A stretch of 64,000 nt of DNA from Dinghuibacter sp964544695 (GTDB lineage: Bacteria > Bacteroidota > Bacteroidia > Chitinophagales > Chitinophagaceae): NCBI GenBank assembly GCA_964544695.1, contig CAZJDB010000104.1, forward strand, positions 32,405 through 96,404. Direction: 5' to 3'. Shown here piece after piece: positions 1 to 8,081 of the stretch (positions are counted from its first letter, which is position 1; each line of letters begins with the position of its first letter). Made by a program: the position numbers and the translations under genes. The notes beneath the pieces were generated by a model. That model saw only the letters and a list, made by a program, of their open reading frames with translations. It searched no databases and was not told where the DNA came from.

Positions 1-142
1 GGTCCTCGGCGCCCTTGAAAAATTGGTTCGCAACACGTACGAAATGTCGCGCGGGGACATGGACACCATTGGTGGCGACGACGCGACAACCTCCGAAGTC
101 CTTTTTATCATCAAGCCTAAAATCGTGACGCATGTGCCATAA
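1..142 (+). CDS. C-terminal end of an unidentified protein (partial)
   Basis: An open frame enters from the left edge and ends at a TAA at 140-142, giving 46 residues that finish with IKPKIVTHVP. The next gene starts inside it at 132 in another frame, an 11-base overlap typical of translationally coupled genes, so both probably belong to one operon. The fragment is too short to recognise a family, and no function can be assigned. Confidence 0.55.
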   Translation, partial: VLGALEKLVRNTYEMSRGDMDTIGGDDATTSEVLFIIKPKIVTHVP

Positions 143-1109
143 ACTCGCCGCACCGGCGGCAATGCTGATTCCCATTTTATTCCTCTGCGCCTGTGTGGCG
201 GACCACCGATGCTCTTATCCTAAGGGCAAGGTCGTCGACACCCTGGCCGTGCCCAAGGTGCCGGGAAGCGACATGGTCATGCGCAAATTCGACTCGACCA
301 AGGCGGAAAGCATCTATACCCTGCAGGAACGCATCCTGATAACCCGGTCCAACCGGGGCGCCGTTACCGCAATCGGAACCAACCTCGTCTCCGAAGCGGT
401 CACGGTGGTCAAGACCATCATCACCAACGAGCAGGGGAAATACACCGCCAGCACCCCTTTTACCCAAAGCGGTCTTTACTTCTACGACCAGCCAAGCCTG
501 ACCGGGGCCTTCGATCCTTCGGGGATGCAATTCACGGGTTTGGAACTGGTCAAGCTTTGTCGTTCCGACACCGCCTTTATCGCAACGTTTTCCCTGGACA
601 CATCGCGTATGACGGAGGTCCTAAACAACGCACAATTCAACCTGAAGATGACGGGCTTCCGCCTGAAGTATGTCAAGCCCAAGGTGGCGGCGGGGGGAAG
701 CCATAAAATGAGCGTGCAGATCGACCTTACGTTCATGACCGCCTTCGTTGCGGGAACGGGTGTCCTCATGGACAGCGTGGTCCTGGGAAAATTCCACGTA
801 CTCCTGAACGATATTTCCATCGACCCGAAAGATCCTGCCTTCGGTCGCTGGCCGGAGGGCAAGCCTTTTCCCGAGGTCAGCGGCAAATCCTTCATCGTTC
901 CCCGCTCCCTGGGTTACTTCAAGCATGGAACTGCCCTGGTACAAGGGTACAACCAGGGCATGTACACCATCCTGGCCAGCGTGAAGGAATGTACCAAGCC
1001 GAGTTTCGCGGACCGTGTTTTGTCGGAGAACAGCACCTGGATCATCAGTGCCGCTTCCTCGGGTGTAAGTTCAGAACTCAATAAGACCCCGACACCCGCC
1101 AAAAAATAA
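132..1109 (+). CDS. Putative secreted lipoprotein of unknown function
   Basis: A 325-residue protein. The N-terminus has a positively charged start, a hydrophobic run and a lipobox-like LCAC around residues 18-21, so export and lipid anchoring are likely. The remainder is soluble, beta-rich in look and lacks membrane segments; I recognise no domain or catalytic motif. The ATG overlaps the stop of the upstream fragment, suggesting coupling. Its last 32 bases overlap the 3' end of the convergent PAP2 gene on the other strand. Function unknown; the lipoprotein call is an inference from the signal peptide. Confidence 0.7.
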   Translation: MCHKLAAPAAMLIPILFLCACVADHRCSYPKGKVVDTLAVPKVPGSDMVMRKFDSTKAESIYTLQERILITRSNRGAVTAIGTNLVSEAVTVVKTIITNEQGKYTASTPFTQSGLYFYDQPSLTGAFDPSGMQFTGLELVKLCRSDTAFIATFSLDTSRMTEVLNNAQFNLKMTGFRLKYVKPKVAAGGSHKMSVQIDLTFMTAFVAGTGVLMDSVVLGKFHVLLNDISIDPKDPAFGRWPEGKPFPEVSGKSFIVPRSLGYFKHGTALVQGYNQGMYTILASVKECTKPSFADRVLSENSTWIISAASSGVSSELNKTPTPAKK

Positions 1110-1929
1110 TCCTCCCGGTCTCGAAGAGCGATATGCCGGCAACCGCACAGGATATCCCCGCCAGTACATCCAGCACATAGTGCTGGCTCGTATAAACCGC
1201 GGCGAACCAAATCCCCGGCGCAACGACTCCGCAAATCCATTTCAACGGCGTTTTCCAACCGTAATACAACGCTATGAGCGGATAAGCCGAGTGCAAACTA
1301 GGCATGGCGGCAAACACGTTGGAGCTTTTGGCGTACAATCCCCGGAACAAATGGACGCCCAGCGCCTGGTCCCACCACAGGAGCCCGGCCGCGCTTCCGG
1401 GGGTGTGCACGTTCAGGTCGAACCCATATTGCTGCACGTACCAGGGCGGCGCCGCGGGATAAGTATAATAAACGATCCAACCCAGGAAGTTGACGAAAAG
1501 AAAACAGCGCGAAAATCGCCCGGCTTGTTCCGGTCGCGTCGCGAAGAGGTAGAATCCAACCGCCAGGGGCACGGGGATCCAACAGAGATAAAACGACCCG
1601 CTCAGCACATCCAGCAGGCGCGTCCGGTGGGCCGCGAAGAATTCATTGACGGACAAACCACCAACGCGGAAGAGTCTCGAGTCCGCCTCGTAGAGTGACC
1701 GGATGTGCACGGGACTCACCCGATAGTTGGGAAAGGCCTTCATAAAATCGAAGAGGATCCAATAGATAAGGAAAGGGCTAAAACAAAGAATGAACCGCCG
1801 GGTGCCCCCGGAGGCATAGTACAACCCCAGGAAAAGGGCCACGAGGACCGCCTGCTCCAGGTGAAAACCCAGGAGGCGCCACGCCAGTAACAGATACGCG
1901 GAGCAAAGCGCGGCGGGCAGCCACTTCAT
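1078..1929 (-). CDS. PAP2-superfamily inositol phosphoceramide synthase-like membrane protein
   Basis: A 283-residue polytopic membrane protein and the last gene of the sphingolipid operon. It has the Aur1/IPC-synthase layout of PAP2 enzymes: a YPAAPPW motif near 157-163, PSLHSAYP at 210-217 with the catalytic His213, and a late His250/Asp254 pair in SQHYVLD. Enzymes of this group move an inositol-phosphate headgroup from a phospholipid donor to ceramide in the membrane. Context agrees strongly: inositol-phosphate synthase, a CDP-alcohol phosphatidyltransferase and ceramide genes lie upstream in the same operon. It overlaps the hydroxylase gene by 4 bases. A generic lipid phosphatase is the alternative. 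Confidence 0.8.
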   Translation of the reverse strand: MKWLPAALCSAYLLLAWRLLGFHLEQAVLVALFLGLYYASGGTRRFILCFSPFLIYWILFDFMKAFPNYRVSPVHIRSLYEADSRLFRVGGLSVNEFFAAHRTRLLDVLSGSFYLCWIPVPLAVGFYLFATRPEQAGRFSRCFLFVNFLGWIVYYTYPAAPPWYVQQYGFDLNVHTPGSAAGLLWWDQALGVHLFRGLYAKSSNVFAAMPSLHSAYPLIALYYGWKTPLKWICGVVAPGIWFAAVYTSQHYVLDVLAGISCAVAGISLFETGRIIFWRVSGSY

Positions 1930-2546
1930 TTTTTCGGAAAGTCGGATTGAAAGATTTTATCCCACAAAACCGAGCTGACACCGTAGCCTTTGGACATGTC
2001 GTCGTAATGGTGGAGCATGTGGTGATCCTTGATTTTCTTGAACCACCCGCCCTTGAAGTTGGCGTGGTGCATGGCATAGTGCATCATATCATAGACGAGA
2101 TAGCCCGCCACGAAGCCGGGGAAAAAGGAATAAAGGTGGACGCTGTTGTGGAAGATCACTTTGAACAGGAAGTAAAACCCGAAAGCGAGGGGAATGCTGG
2201 CCGAGGGCGGCATCACCAGCCGAAGGGCGTCCCGGGGATAGTCGTGGTGCACGCCATGGAAAATGAAGTGCAGGCGCAAGCCCCATTTGGACTTGGGCAC
2301 GAAGTGGAAAACGAAGCGGTGGAGGATGTATTCCGCGGCGGTCCACGTTAGAAGGCCCAGGGCGAAGTAGCCCAGGTACACGCCCACACCCGCGCCAACC
2401 TCGAAGGCCTTATAACTGATCACACCGATGACGGGGAGGTAGATGACCAGGGGTATGGTGAAGTGGACCTTGGACAGGGCTTCCATCCAGCCGGCCCTGA
2501 ACATGCGCACCGATTCGGTGGAATTGGATATATAATTTCTTTTCAT
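1926..2546 (-). CDS. Sterol desaturase/FA2H-type fatty acid hydroxylase
   Basis: A 206-residue membrane di-iron enzyme. The histidine clusters of the fatty-acid hydroxylase superfamily are all present: HRFVFH (76-81), HFIFHGVHH (93-101), HYAMHH (156-161) and HHMLHH (175-180). The phrases GYLVYDMMHYAMHH and a C-terminal VLWDKIF resemble FA2H/Scs7 enzymes, which 2-hydroxylate the acyl chain of ceramides. Position between ceramide genes and the IPC-synthase-like gene supports a lipid-tailoring role. It has 4-base overlaps with both neighbours. No cytochrome b5 domain is fused, so electrons must come from elsewhere. The exact hydroxylation site (acyl chain or sphingoid base) cannot be read from sequence. 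Confidence 0.85.
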   Translation of the reverse strand: MKRNYISNSTESVRMFRAGWMEALSKVHFTIPLVIYLPVIGVISYKAFEVGAGVGVYLGYFALGLLTWTAAEYILHRFVFHFVPKSKWGLRLHFIFHGVHHDYPRDALRLVMPPSASIPLAFGFYFLFKVIFHNSVHLYSFFPGFVAGYLVYDMMHYAMHHANFKGGWFKKIKDHHMLHHYDDMSKGYGVSSVLWDKIFQSDFPKK

Positions 2547-3055
2547 ACTTGTATTCTACCTCGAACTTCTATTCCTGTTGAAGGGTCTGTGCCCCTGATT
2601 TCTATATATTCCACGTTGGGCTTGAACAAGGTCCCTCCCGGGTCGATCTGAATGTACACCCGTTGCAGGATCGCGATCTTCCCGTTGATTTCCGAAAAGA
2701 CGTGGAAACGGTGGTCCCCGGCCTTGATGAGGTACATATGATATTTCTTAAACGATACGAAATGCAGCTCATACTTGTCAGGGCCCAGGCGGGTTGTCTT
2801 GACCCCATAGGCGAAGGTACGTTGTATATAGGTCAGTTCTGCACGTTCCCCGTGTTCGGTGTACCTCAGCCAGTAGACGTGCACAGGGTTGACCGAGTCG
2901 GGCACTCCGTTCTTATCGTTCAGCTCGATGATGATCGTGTTTTTATTGGGCGTCCGCTGGAGATAAAACAATTGTTTAGGGTTGTAGGGCGGAATGGGCA
3001 TCGAGTCGATCGGGATGCCAAACGTGAGAAAGGTGAGTGTCATCAATAGGTTCAT
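2543..3055 (-). CDS. DUF4833-like secreted protein in the lipid operon
   Basis: A 170-residue protein with a short hydrophobic leader (MNLLMTLTFLTFGIP), so probably periplasmic. The body carries FYLQRTPNKNTIIIELN, NPVHVYWLRY and YIQRTFAYGV, which I associate with DUF4833, a family without a known activity. It is linked to both neighbours by 4-base overlaps within the sphingolipid operon, so it is almost certainly co-translated with lipid enzymes. Lipid binding, transport or assistance to the periplasmic headgroup step are possible roles but are speculation. No catalytic residues are evident. Confidence 0.75.
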   Translation of the reverse strand: MNLLMTLTFLTFGIPIDSMPIPPYNPKQLFYLQRTPNKNTIIIELNDKNGVPDSVNPVHVYWLRYTEHGERAELTYIQRTFAYGVKTTRLGPDKYELHFVSFKKYHMYLIKAGDHRFHVFSEINGKIAILQRVYIQIDPGGTLFKPNVEYIEIRGTDPSTGIEVRGRIQV

Positions 3056-3723
3056 TTTCCTTGTTTTTCAAGTGCTTCCCTGGCGTCCAACAGGCGCCGG
3101 ATGGCGGTAATATTCGTCAGTACCGCCATGACGGCCAGGGGCAGCGTGAAGATAGAAATCGTTTCGATGCCCTTGTACGTAAAGCCGATAAAATGGGCCG
3201 TCACGCCGCAGGCGATCGCGGAGAGGCCCACTAAAATAATGCGTTCGGGGCGCTGCATGAGGCCTCCCCTGTTTTGAATGCCCAGGCCCTCGCTGCGGGC
3301 CCGCGTATAGCTGACCATCATGGACCCGATCAGGGCCAGGAAGGCGGACAGCGAGCTCAGGAAATAATGGTAAGCGACGAGGTAATAACAAATCCCCAGG
3401 AACATCAGCAGTTCGCTGTAGCGGTCGAGCACCGAATCGTACAGGGCCCCGAATACGGAGCTCATATTTCCCAGGCGCGCGACCTGTCCGTCGAGCATGT
3501 CGAAAAGGCCCGCGAAGAGGACCAGGCCGCCCGCCCATCCGACATAGGACAGGTCCCCCCGGCTCCCTTCCCTGGCTCCGAATATAAATACAACGGCAAC
3601 CCCCGCGTTGAGGAGGAAGCCCACCGTGGTGACGACGTTTGGGGTAAAGCCGATCCGGATCAGACCCCGGACGACGGGGTTGATCACTACGTAAATGCCC
3701 TTCTGTACCTGGTCTCTGGTCAT
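3052..3723 (-). CDS. CDP-alcohol phosphatidyltransferase (phosphatidylinositol-phosphate synthase-like)
   Basis: A 223-residue polytopic membrane enzyme with the complete signature DxxDGxxAR(x)8GxxxDxxxD: Asp75, Asp78, Gly79, Ala82, Arg83, Gly92, Asp96, Asp100. The family joins CDP-diacylglycerol to an alcohol at the inner membrane. With an inositol-3-phosphate synthase and a PgpA-like phosphatase in the same operon, the likely product is phosphatidylinositol phosphate, which the phosphatase would convert to phosphatidylinositol. It overlaps GtrA and DUF4833 genes by 4 bases each. Phosphatidylglycerophosphate synthase is the main alternative but does not fit this context as well. Confidence 0.87.
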   Translation of the reverse strand: MTRDQVQKGIYVVINPVVRGLIRIGFTPNVVTTVGFLLNAGVAVVFIFGAREGSRGDLSYVGWAGGLVLFAGLFDMLDGQVARLGNMSSVFGALYDSVLDRYSELLMFLGICYYLVAYHYFLSSLSAFLALIGSMMVSYTRARSEGLGIQNRGGLMQRPERIILVGLSAIACGVTAHFIGFTYKGIETISIFTLPLAVMAVLTNITAIRRLLDAREALEKQGK

Positions 3724-4082
3724 TTGAAGACAAACAGTTTTTGCAAGAAGAAATTGTAAGTGAGGCCCATGAGCACGGATACGATTATTTTAGCGACGAG
3801 GACGTTTACTCCCCATCCCAGCAACAGGTAGACGCCGGCTGTGGTCAAGGCGACATTTCCAACCCAAACCAGGAGATAACGCACGACCTGTCCGCGCGGA
3901 TCACCGTCTTCCACGCGAAAGACCCAAGTCCTGCCCATGCAGAAATTCAGGATGCCCCCTGCCACGGTCCCCGCCACCGACGCATCCAGCGGACTTAAAA
4001 ACAGCTTCGCCAGGAAGGTCACGAGGTAATCCAGGGCCGAGGCCGACAGTGACGCTATGTTCGCTTTAAAAAAAGTAACCAT
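3720..4082 (-). CDS. GtrA-like four-helix membrane protein
   Basis: A 120-residue protein with four predicted membrane helices and the GtrA-family feel: a C-terminal NFFLQKLFVFK and an internal NFCMGRTWVFR. GtrA proteins are thought to help move lipid-linked sugars across the inner membrane. Here it lies between a phosphatidyltransferase and a phosphatase of inositol lipid synthesis, overlapping them by 4 and 28 bases, so a role in moving the inositol lipid donor is attractive but unproven. As I recall, Bacteroides inositol-lipid loci have a similar gene order. Confidence 0.75.
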   Translation of the reverse strand: MVTFFKANIASLSASALDYLVTFLAKLFLSPLDASVAGTVAGGILNFCMGRTWVFRVEDGDPRGQVVRYLLVWVGNVALTTAGVYLLLGWGVNVLVAKIIVSVLMGLTYNFFLQKLFVFK

Positions 4083-4582
4083 ACCACAATGCTTGCATAT
4101 ATGCCCGCCACGATATCATCCACCATCACTCCCCATCCCCCCGGCAGGCGTTCGGTTTTGCGGATACCCAGGGGTTTGGCGATGTCGAAAAATCGGAAGG
4201 CGATGAAGCCCGCCAGCAGCGGCCGCCAACCAAGGGGGTGGCCGCACATGGTGACGAGCATGCCGACTACCTCATCTAAAACGATCTTCGAGCTGTCCTT
4301 GCCCCACGATGCTTCCAATACGTTACCCAGCCAAACGCCAAGGGCGGTCAAAGCCAAAACTGCCACAACGACGACCCAGGGAGGCGGCTGCGCGGCATAA
4401 AGCCCTAAACAAGTGACCAGCGCTGCGAGCGTGCCGCCTCCCTTGATGTACCCAATGCCGCCGACAGAGGCGACCCAACGCCGCCAAGGGGGGTCAGGGC
4501 GCCCAGCGGCGGGGCGCCCAGCGGCGGGGCGCTCAAAGGCAGGGCGCCCAGCGGCCGGGTGCGAGGAGGCGGCGCGCCTCAT
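4055..4582 (-). CDS. Phosphatidylglycerophosphatase A family phosphatase (PIP phosphatase candidate)
   Basis: A 175-residue membrane protein of the PgpA family: conserved KIVLDEVVGM and FRFFDIAKP segments and several hydrophobic helices. PgpA removes a phosphate from a phospholipid headgroup. In this operon, next to inositol-phosphate synthase and a CDP-alcohol phosphatidyltransferase, dephosphorylation of phosphatidylinositol phosphate is the likelier job. The first 36 residues are odd: a proline/arginine-rich stretch with four five-residue AAGRP-type repeats before the normal domain begins near SVGGIGYIKGGG. An initiation site downstream would remove this tail, but no other ATG lies close and the gene is coupled (4-base overlap) to MIPS. 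Confidence 0.82.
   Translation of the reverse strand: MRRAASSHPAAGRPAFERPAAGRPAAGRPDPPWRRWVASVGGIGYIKGGGTLAALVTCLGLYAAQPPPWVVVVAVLALTALGVWLGNVLEASWGKDSSKIVLDEVVGMLVTMCGHPLGWRPLLAGFIAFRFFDIAKPLGIRKTERLPGGWGVMVDDIVAGIYASIVVWLLFLKRT
4499..4558 (-). repeat. Four 15-bp tandem repeats at the 5' end of the PgpA-like gene
   Basis: Units of 15 bases (GCGCCCAGCGGCGGG on the plus strand) run 4499-4513, 4514-4528, 4529-4543 (diverged) and 4544-4558. They are in frame and encode the PAAGR repeats of the N-terminal tail. Confidence 0.85.
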
Positions 4583-5931
4583 AGCATCTCCGCCAGTTCC
4601 TGATAATAATCCAACCCGAGATGCGTGATCAAGTCCTCACCCATGATATGCCGGAGCGTGTTCTGCAGTTTGATCAGCTGCCTGAAAATATCATTGTCCG
4701 GATGCAGCCCGGGGGCCGTTTGCGGGGACTTCAGGTAAAAAGACAGCCATTCCTGGATGCCGTACATCCCGGCGCGCTTGGCAAGGTCCGAAAACAGGGC
4801 CAGGTCCAGGGCCACGGGGGCGGCCAGGATGGAGTCCCTGCACAGGAAATTGATCTTGATCTGCATGGTATACCCCAGCCAGCCGAAGATGTCGATGTTG
4901 TCCCAGCTTTCCTTGTTGTCGCCGGCGGGAGGATAATAGTTGATGCGGATTTTGTGGTACAGGTCTCCGTAGAGTTCGGGGTGCAGGTCGGGGCGGAGGA
5001 TGTCTTCGAGGACACCCAGTTTGGAAACTTCCTTAGTGCGGAAGTTTTCGGGGTGGTCCAGGACATAGCCGTCACGGTTTCCAAGGATGTTGGTGGAAAA
5101 CCAGCCGCGGACACCCAGGGCGCGGGCCTGGAGGCCGGGGGCAAGAATGGTCTTCATGAGGGTTTGGCCCGTCTTGAAGTCCTTACCCGCGATGGGGGCC
5201 TGCGTCTTTTTGGACAGGGCCACGAGGGCGGGGATGTCGCACGTGAGGTTGGGCGCCCCGTTGACGAAGGGGATGCCCTGGGAGATTGCCGCGTAGGCAT
5301 AGATCATGCTGGGGGCGATCAGGGGGTTGCTCTCGCGAAGGCCCTCCTCGAACGACCGTACGGTCAAATGAACGTCCGTCGCTTCGATGTACTTTTCGGT
5401 AGACCCGCACCAGATCATGACCAGGCGGTCGATCCCATTCTCCAGCTTGAAGCGCTGGATGTCGGCGATGACCTGTTGGGCCAGGTCGTATTTGCTGGGC
5501 CCTTCCTTCACGTTGGTCCCATCCAGGTTCGTTACATAGGACCGATCGAAGACGGCCTTCATGGGGTGGATGGTTTCGAGTTCCTCGCGCACCGAATGCA
5601 ATAACCCGGGCTCCAGTACGCGCGCCTTGCTGGCGGCTTCAAACACGTTGTCCGAATAAATGTCCCAGCCTCCGAACGTAATGTCCTCCAGGTTCGCCAG
5701 GGGTACGAAATCCTTGATCTTGGGGTAGCGGTTATCGGTTCGTTTTCCAAGGCGGATATGTCCCATTTGGGTGAGGGATCCAAAGGGCTGTGCGATCCCT
5801 TTTCTCACGGCTGACACGCCCGCGATCAGGGTGGTCGCCACGGCGCCCATTCCCGGGATCAAAATTCCCAACCGGCCGCCTGCAGGCAGCACTTCCGAAG
5901 GCTTCGGGCTATGCCCGTTCATCTTGCTCAT
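4579..5931 (-). CDS. myo-Inositol-1-phosphate (inositol-3-phosphate) synthase
   Basis: A 450-residue soluble enzyme that turns glucose 6-phosphate into inositol phosphate using NAD. Visible family features: a nucleotide-binding GILIPGMGAVATT near residue 22, GGWDIYSDN, the IPFVNGAPNLTCD segment, and the active-site GKDFKTGQT. Length agrees with the family. It supplies the inositol headgroup for the lipid enzymes encoded directly downstream; PgpA overlaps its stop by 4 bases. A 66-base gap separates it from the reductase upstream, the widest gap in the operon. An ATG three codons later is an alternative start. Confidence 0.93.
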   Translation of the reverse strand: MSKMNGHSPKPSEVLPAGGRLGILIPGMGAVATTLIAGVSAVRKGIAQPFGSLTQMGHIRLGKRTDNRYPKIKDFVPLANLEDITFGGWDIYSDNVFEAASKARVLEPGLLHSVREELETIHPMKAVFDRSYVTNLDGTNVKEGPSKYDLAQQVIADIQRFKLENGIDRLVMIWCGSTEKYIEATDVHLTVRSFEEGLRESNPLIAPSMIYAYAAISQGIPFVNGAPNLTCDIPALVALSKKTQAPIAGKDFKTGQTLMKTILAPGLQARALGVRGWFSTNILGNRDGYVLDHPENFRTKEVSKLGVLEDILRPDLHPELYGDLYHKIRINYYPPAGDNKESWDNIDIFGWLGYTMQIKINFLCRDSILAAPVALDLALFSDLAKRAGMYGIQEWLSFYLKSPQTAPGLHPDNDIFRQLIKLQNTLRHIMGEDLITHLGLDYYQELAEML

Positions 5932-5968
5932 CTTTTGTTTTTTTTAGGTTATATCTTTTATGGTGGGG

Positions 5969-5984
5969 GGCCCGTTGGATCGGG
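5969..5984 (-). other. Small hairpin between the reductase and MIPS genes
   Basis: GCCCG-N6-CGGGC lies in the only real spacer of the operon. It is not followed by a clear T-run in the minus direction at a proper distance (an A/T-rich run follows near 5937-5947), so it may be a weak attenuator or processing signal. Confidence 0.3.
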
Positions 5985-5997
5985 CACGCAGCCCGTC

Positions 5998-6963
5998 CTA
6001 TAACCACCCTTCTTTCTGATACCAATCCAAAGTCCGCCCAAGGCCGGCCTGCAAATCGAACACCGGCCTGTATCCCAGGTCGCGCTTAGCAGCCCCGATG
6101 TCGCAAACCCAGCACGCAGCGGTGAGCTCCCGGAGTTTATCCCGGTTGAGCGCGGGCGTACGGCGGCCGGCAAAGGCCTCCGACATCGACGCCAGTGCGC
6201 GCACCAAAGGCAGGGGTACATGGAACTTCAGGGTACGGCGGTGGAAGTGTGCCTTAACCATGTCCGCGAGGACATAGCGGTCGTACGCACTTCCATCCGT
6301 GACGTTATAAGCTCGTCCGGCAACGTCCGAGAACAAAGCCTGCACGGCCAGTTCCGAGACGTCGCTGACGTAGACGAAGCTCAGGCGCTGCGCTACGTGC
6401 CCGATATACGGCTCCCATCCCTGCGCCACGAGACGCAGGAAGATGAAGATGCCCGTTTCACGGGGCCCATAGATAGCAGTGGGCCGGAGCACCAGCCAAG
6501 GTAGGGGTTGAATGGCCAGCCTGCTTTCAGCGAGGAGCTTGCTCCTGCCATAGGCAGTAACCGGGTTGGGTTGGGTTTGTTCTATAATGACTCCCCCGGG
6601 GTCTGAGAGCGGCCCGACGGCCGCGAGACTGCTGAGGAAGACAAATTTTTTTAACGAAGGCAGCGCTTTTACCGCCGCTGCCGCCAGGGTTTCGGTCACC
6701 CCGGCATTGGCCAGTTCATAGGCTTCAGGATTGGGAGCGCTGGTGGCGCCGGCGGCGTGGATGATGTAATCGTACTCGCCATCCGCCAAAGCAACGACCA
6801 ACCGGGAAAAGTCCCCATAATCCAGGACCACTGTCCGTACATCCAGGTGATCCGTTTTACTTCCCGCGCGTACGCCCGCCACCACCTCCAATCCCCGGGT
6901 CTGGGCGGCGCGGGTCAGGTGGTACCCGACGAAACCGCTTGCCCCGGTGATGAGCAATCTCAT
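5998..6963 (-). CDS. NAD-dependent epimerase/dehydratase (ceramide reductase candidate)
   Basis: A 321-residue extended short-chain dehydrogenase. It has the Rossmann glycine motif GASGFVG (residues 7-13), an SSL segment, and the catalytic YGRSK. In sphingolipid-making bacteria an enzyme of this type (CerR in Caulobacter) reduces the 3-keto group after acylation. Its place directly after the GNAT-like gene (4-base overlap), itself coupled to serine palmitoyltransferase, supports that role. A nucleotide-sugar epimerase cannot be excluded from motifs alone. Confidence 0.8.
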   Translation of the reverse strand: MRLLITGASGFVGYHLTRAAQTRGLEVVAGVRAGSKTDHLDVRTVVLDYGDFSRLVVALADGEYDYIIHAAGATSAPNPEAYELANAGVTETLAAAAVKALPSLKKFVFLSSLAAVGPLSDPGGVIIEQTQPNPVTAYGRSKLLAESRLAIQPLPWLVLRPTAIYGPRETGIFIFLRLVAQGWEPYIGHVAQRLSFVYVSDVSELAVQALFSDVAGRAYNVTDGSAYDRYVLADMVKAHFHRRTLKFHVPLPLVRALASMSEAFAGRRTPALNRDKLRELTAACWVCDIGAAKRDLGYRPVFDLQAGLGRTLDWYQKEGWL

Positions 6964-8081
6964 ATTGCCTTTTCGTAAATCCGGTATTTCTTATACACTT
7001 TTCCGTTCACGCTCTCGACGCCTTTATTCATCAGGTCGTTGTGCTCTAATATCCAGGAGGCTTCCGCTCCCTTCATGCCACGCTCCAGCGCCCGGCGGAT
7101 GATGGCGGCGTAGAAGACGGCCTCGATGCCGTGCCTCCGGTAGTCTTCCATGACACCCAGCGCCAGTACGCGGATGCTTTTGATCTTCTTCATACCCGTC
7201 AGCAACTTTACAATCCCGAAGGGCAGGAGCCGGCCCCTGTGGACTGTTTTCAGGATTTGGTTGATGTTGGGGATGGCCAGGGCGAAGCCCACGACCGCTC
7301 CGTCCTTTTCGGCCACCAGGCACAGCTTGGGGTCCAGGAGCATCTTCAAATCCTTGGCGAGGTAATTGAATTCGTTTTCGGTCATCGGAACGAAGCCCAG
7401 GTTACGGTCCCAGGCGGCGTTGTAGACCTTCCGCAGCATGTTCACCTCGTTCTTGAAGTCCTTTACCCGGACCGGACGTATGGTGATCCCGTGACGCCCC
7501 AGTCTTTCTTCGAGGGCTTGCTGAAGACGGATTGACCGCTCATTCAGGTTGTCCCGGTCGATCCACCACGCGAGGAGGTCGACCTTTTTCCCCAGTCCTG
7601 CCTTTTCCAATAAACGCGGATAATACGACTTATTGTACGTCATCATCACGATGGGGGGGCTGTCGTAGCCCTCGATCAGTACGCCGCACGTCTCGTTGGT
7701 GCTGGGATTAACGGGGCCGACGAGGGTCGTGGCGCCCTTTTCCCTGAGCCAGCGAGCGGCTTCGGTCAACAGGGCGTCGACCACTTCCTGGTTGTCCACG
7801 ACGTCGAAAAAGCCGAAGAAGCCGTCGCTTGCCTTATTGAATGCGTTGTGGTTCTTATTGAGGATGGCGGCGACCCTACCCGACAGGATACCCTCCTGGT
7901 AGGCCAGGAACAGGCGCACGTCGGCGTTTTCGTGGAAGGGGTGCTTCCCCGGGGTCAGCAGGTCGCGCTGCGCGATGAAAAGTTCCGGAACGTAGTTAGG
8001 TTCTTCCGCGTACAAGTCGTGCGGAAAATCGATGAAGGCTTTGAGTTCTTTGGCGTTGGTGACGGGGATCACTTTGATCAT
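6960..8081 (-). CDS. GNAT-like acyltransferase, bacterial ceramide synthase candidate
   Basis: A 373-residue soluble protein. The C-terminal half (about 260-350) has a GNAT-like core, including VAEKDGAVVGFALAIPN and VLALGVMEDYRRHGIEAVFY, where the second segment resembles the acyl-CoA binding loop. The N-terminal half has a second acetyltransferase-like fold signature. Bacterial ceramide synthase of the Caulobacter type is a GNAT-family N-acyltransferase, and this gene sits exactly between serine palmitoyltransferase and the reductase with 4-base overlaps on both sides. I infer that it acylates the long-chain base; the sequence shows only the fold. Confidence 0.7.
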   Translation of the reverse strand: MIKVIPVTNAKELKAFIDFPHDLYAEEPNYVPELFIAQRDLLTPGKHPFHENADVRLFLAYQEGILSGRVAAILNKNHNAFNKASDGFFGFFDVVDNQEVVDALLTEAARWLREKGATTLVGPVNPSTNETCGVLIEGYDSPPIVMMTYNKSYYPRLLEKAGLGKKVDLLAWWIDRDNLNERSIRLQQALEERLGRHGITIRPVRVKDFKNEVNMLRKVYNAAWDRNLGFVPMTENEFNYLAKDLKMLLDPKLCLVAEKDGAVVGFALAIPNINQILKTVHRGRLLPFGIVKLLTGMKKIKSIRVLALGVMEDYRRHGIEAVFYAAIIRRALERGMKGAEASWILEHNDLMNKGVESVNGKVYKKYRIYEKAI

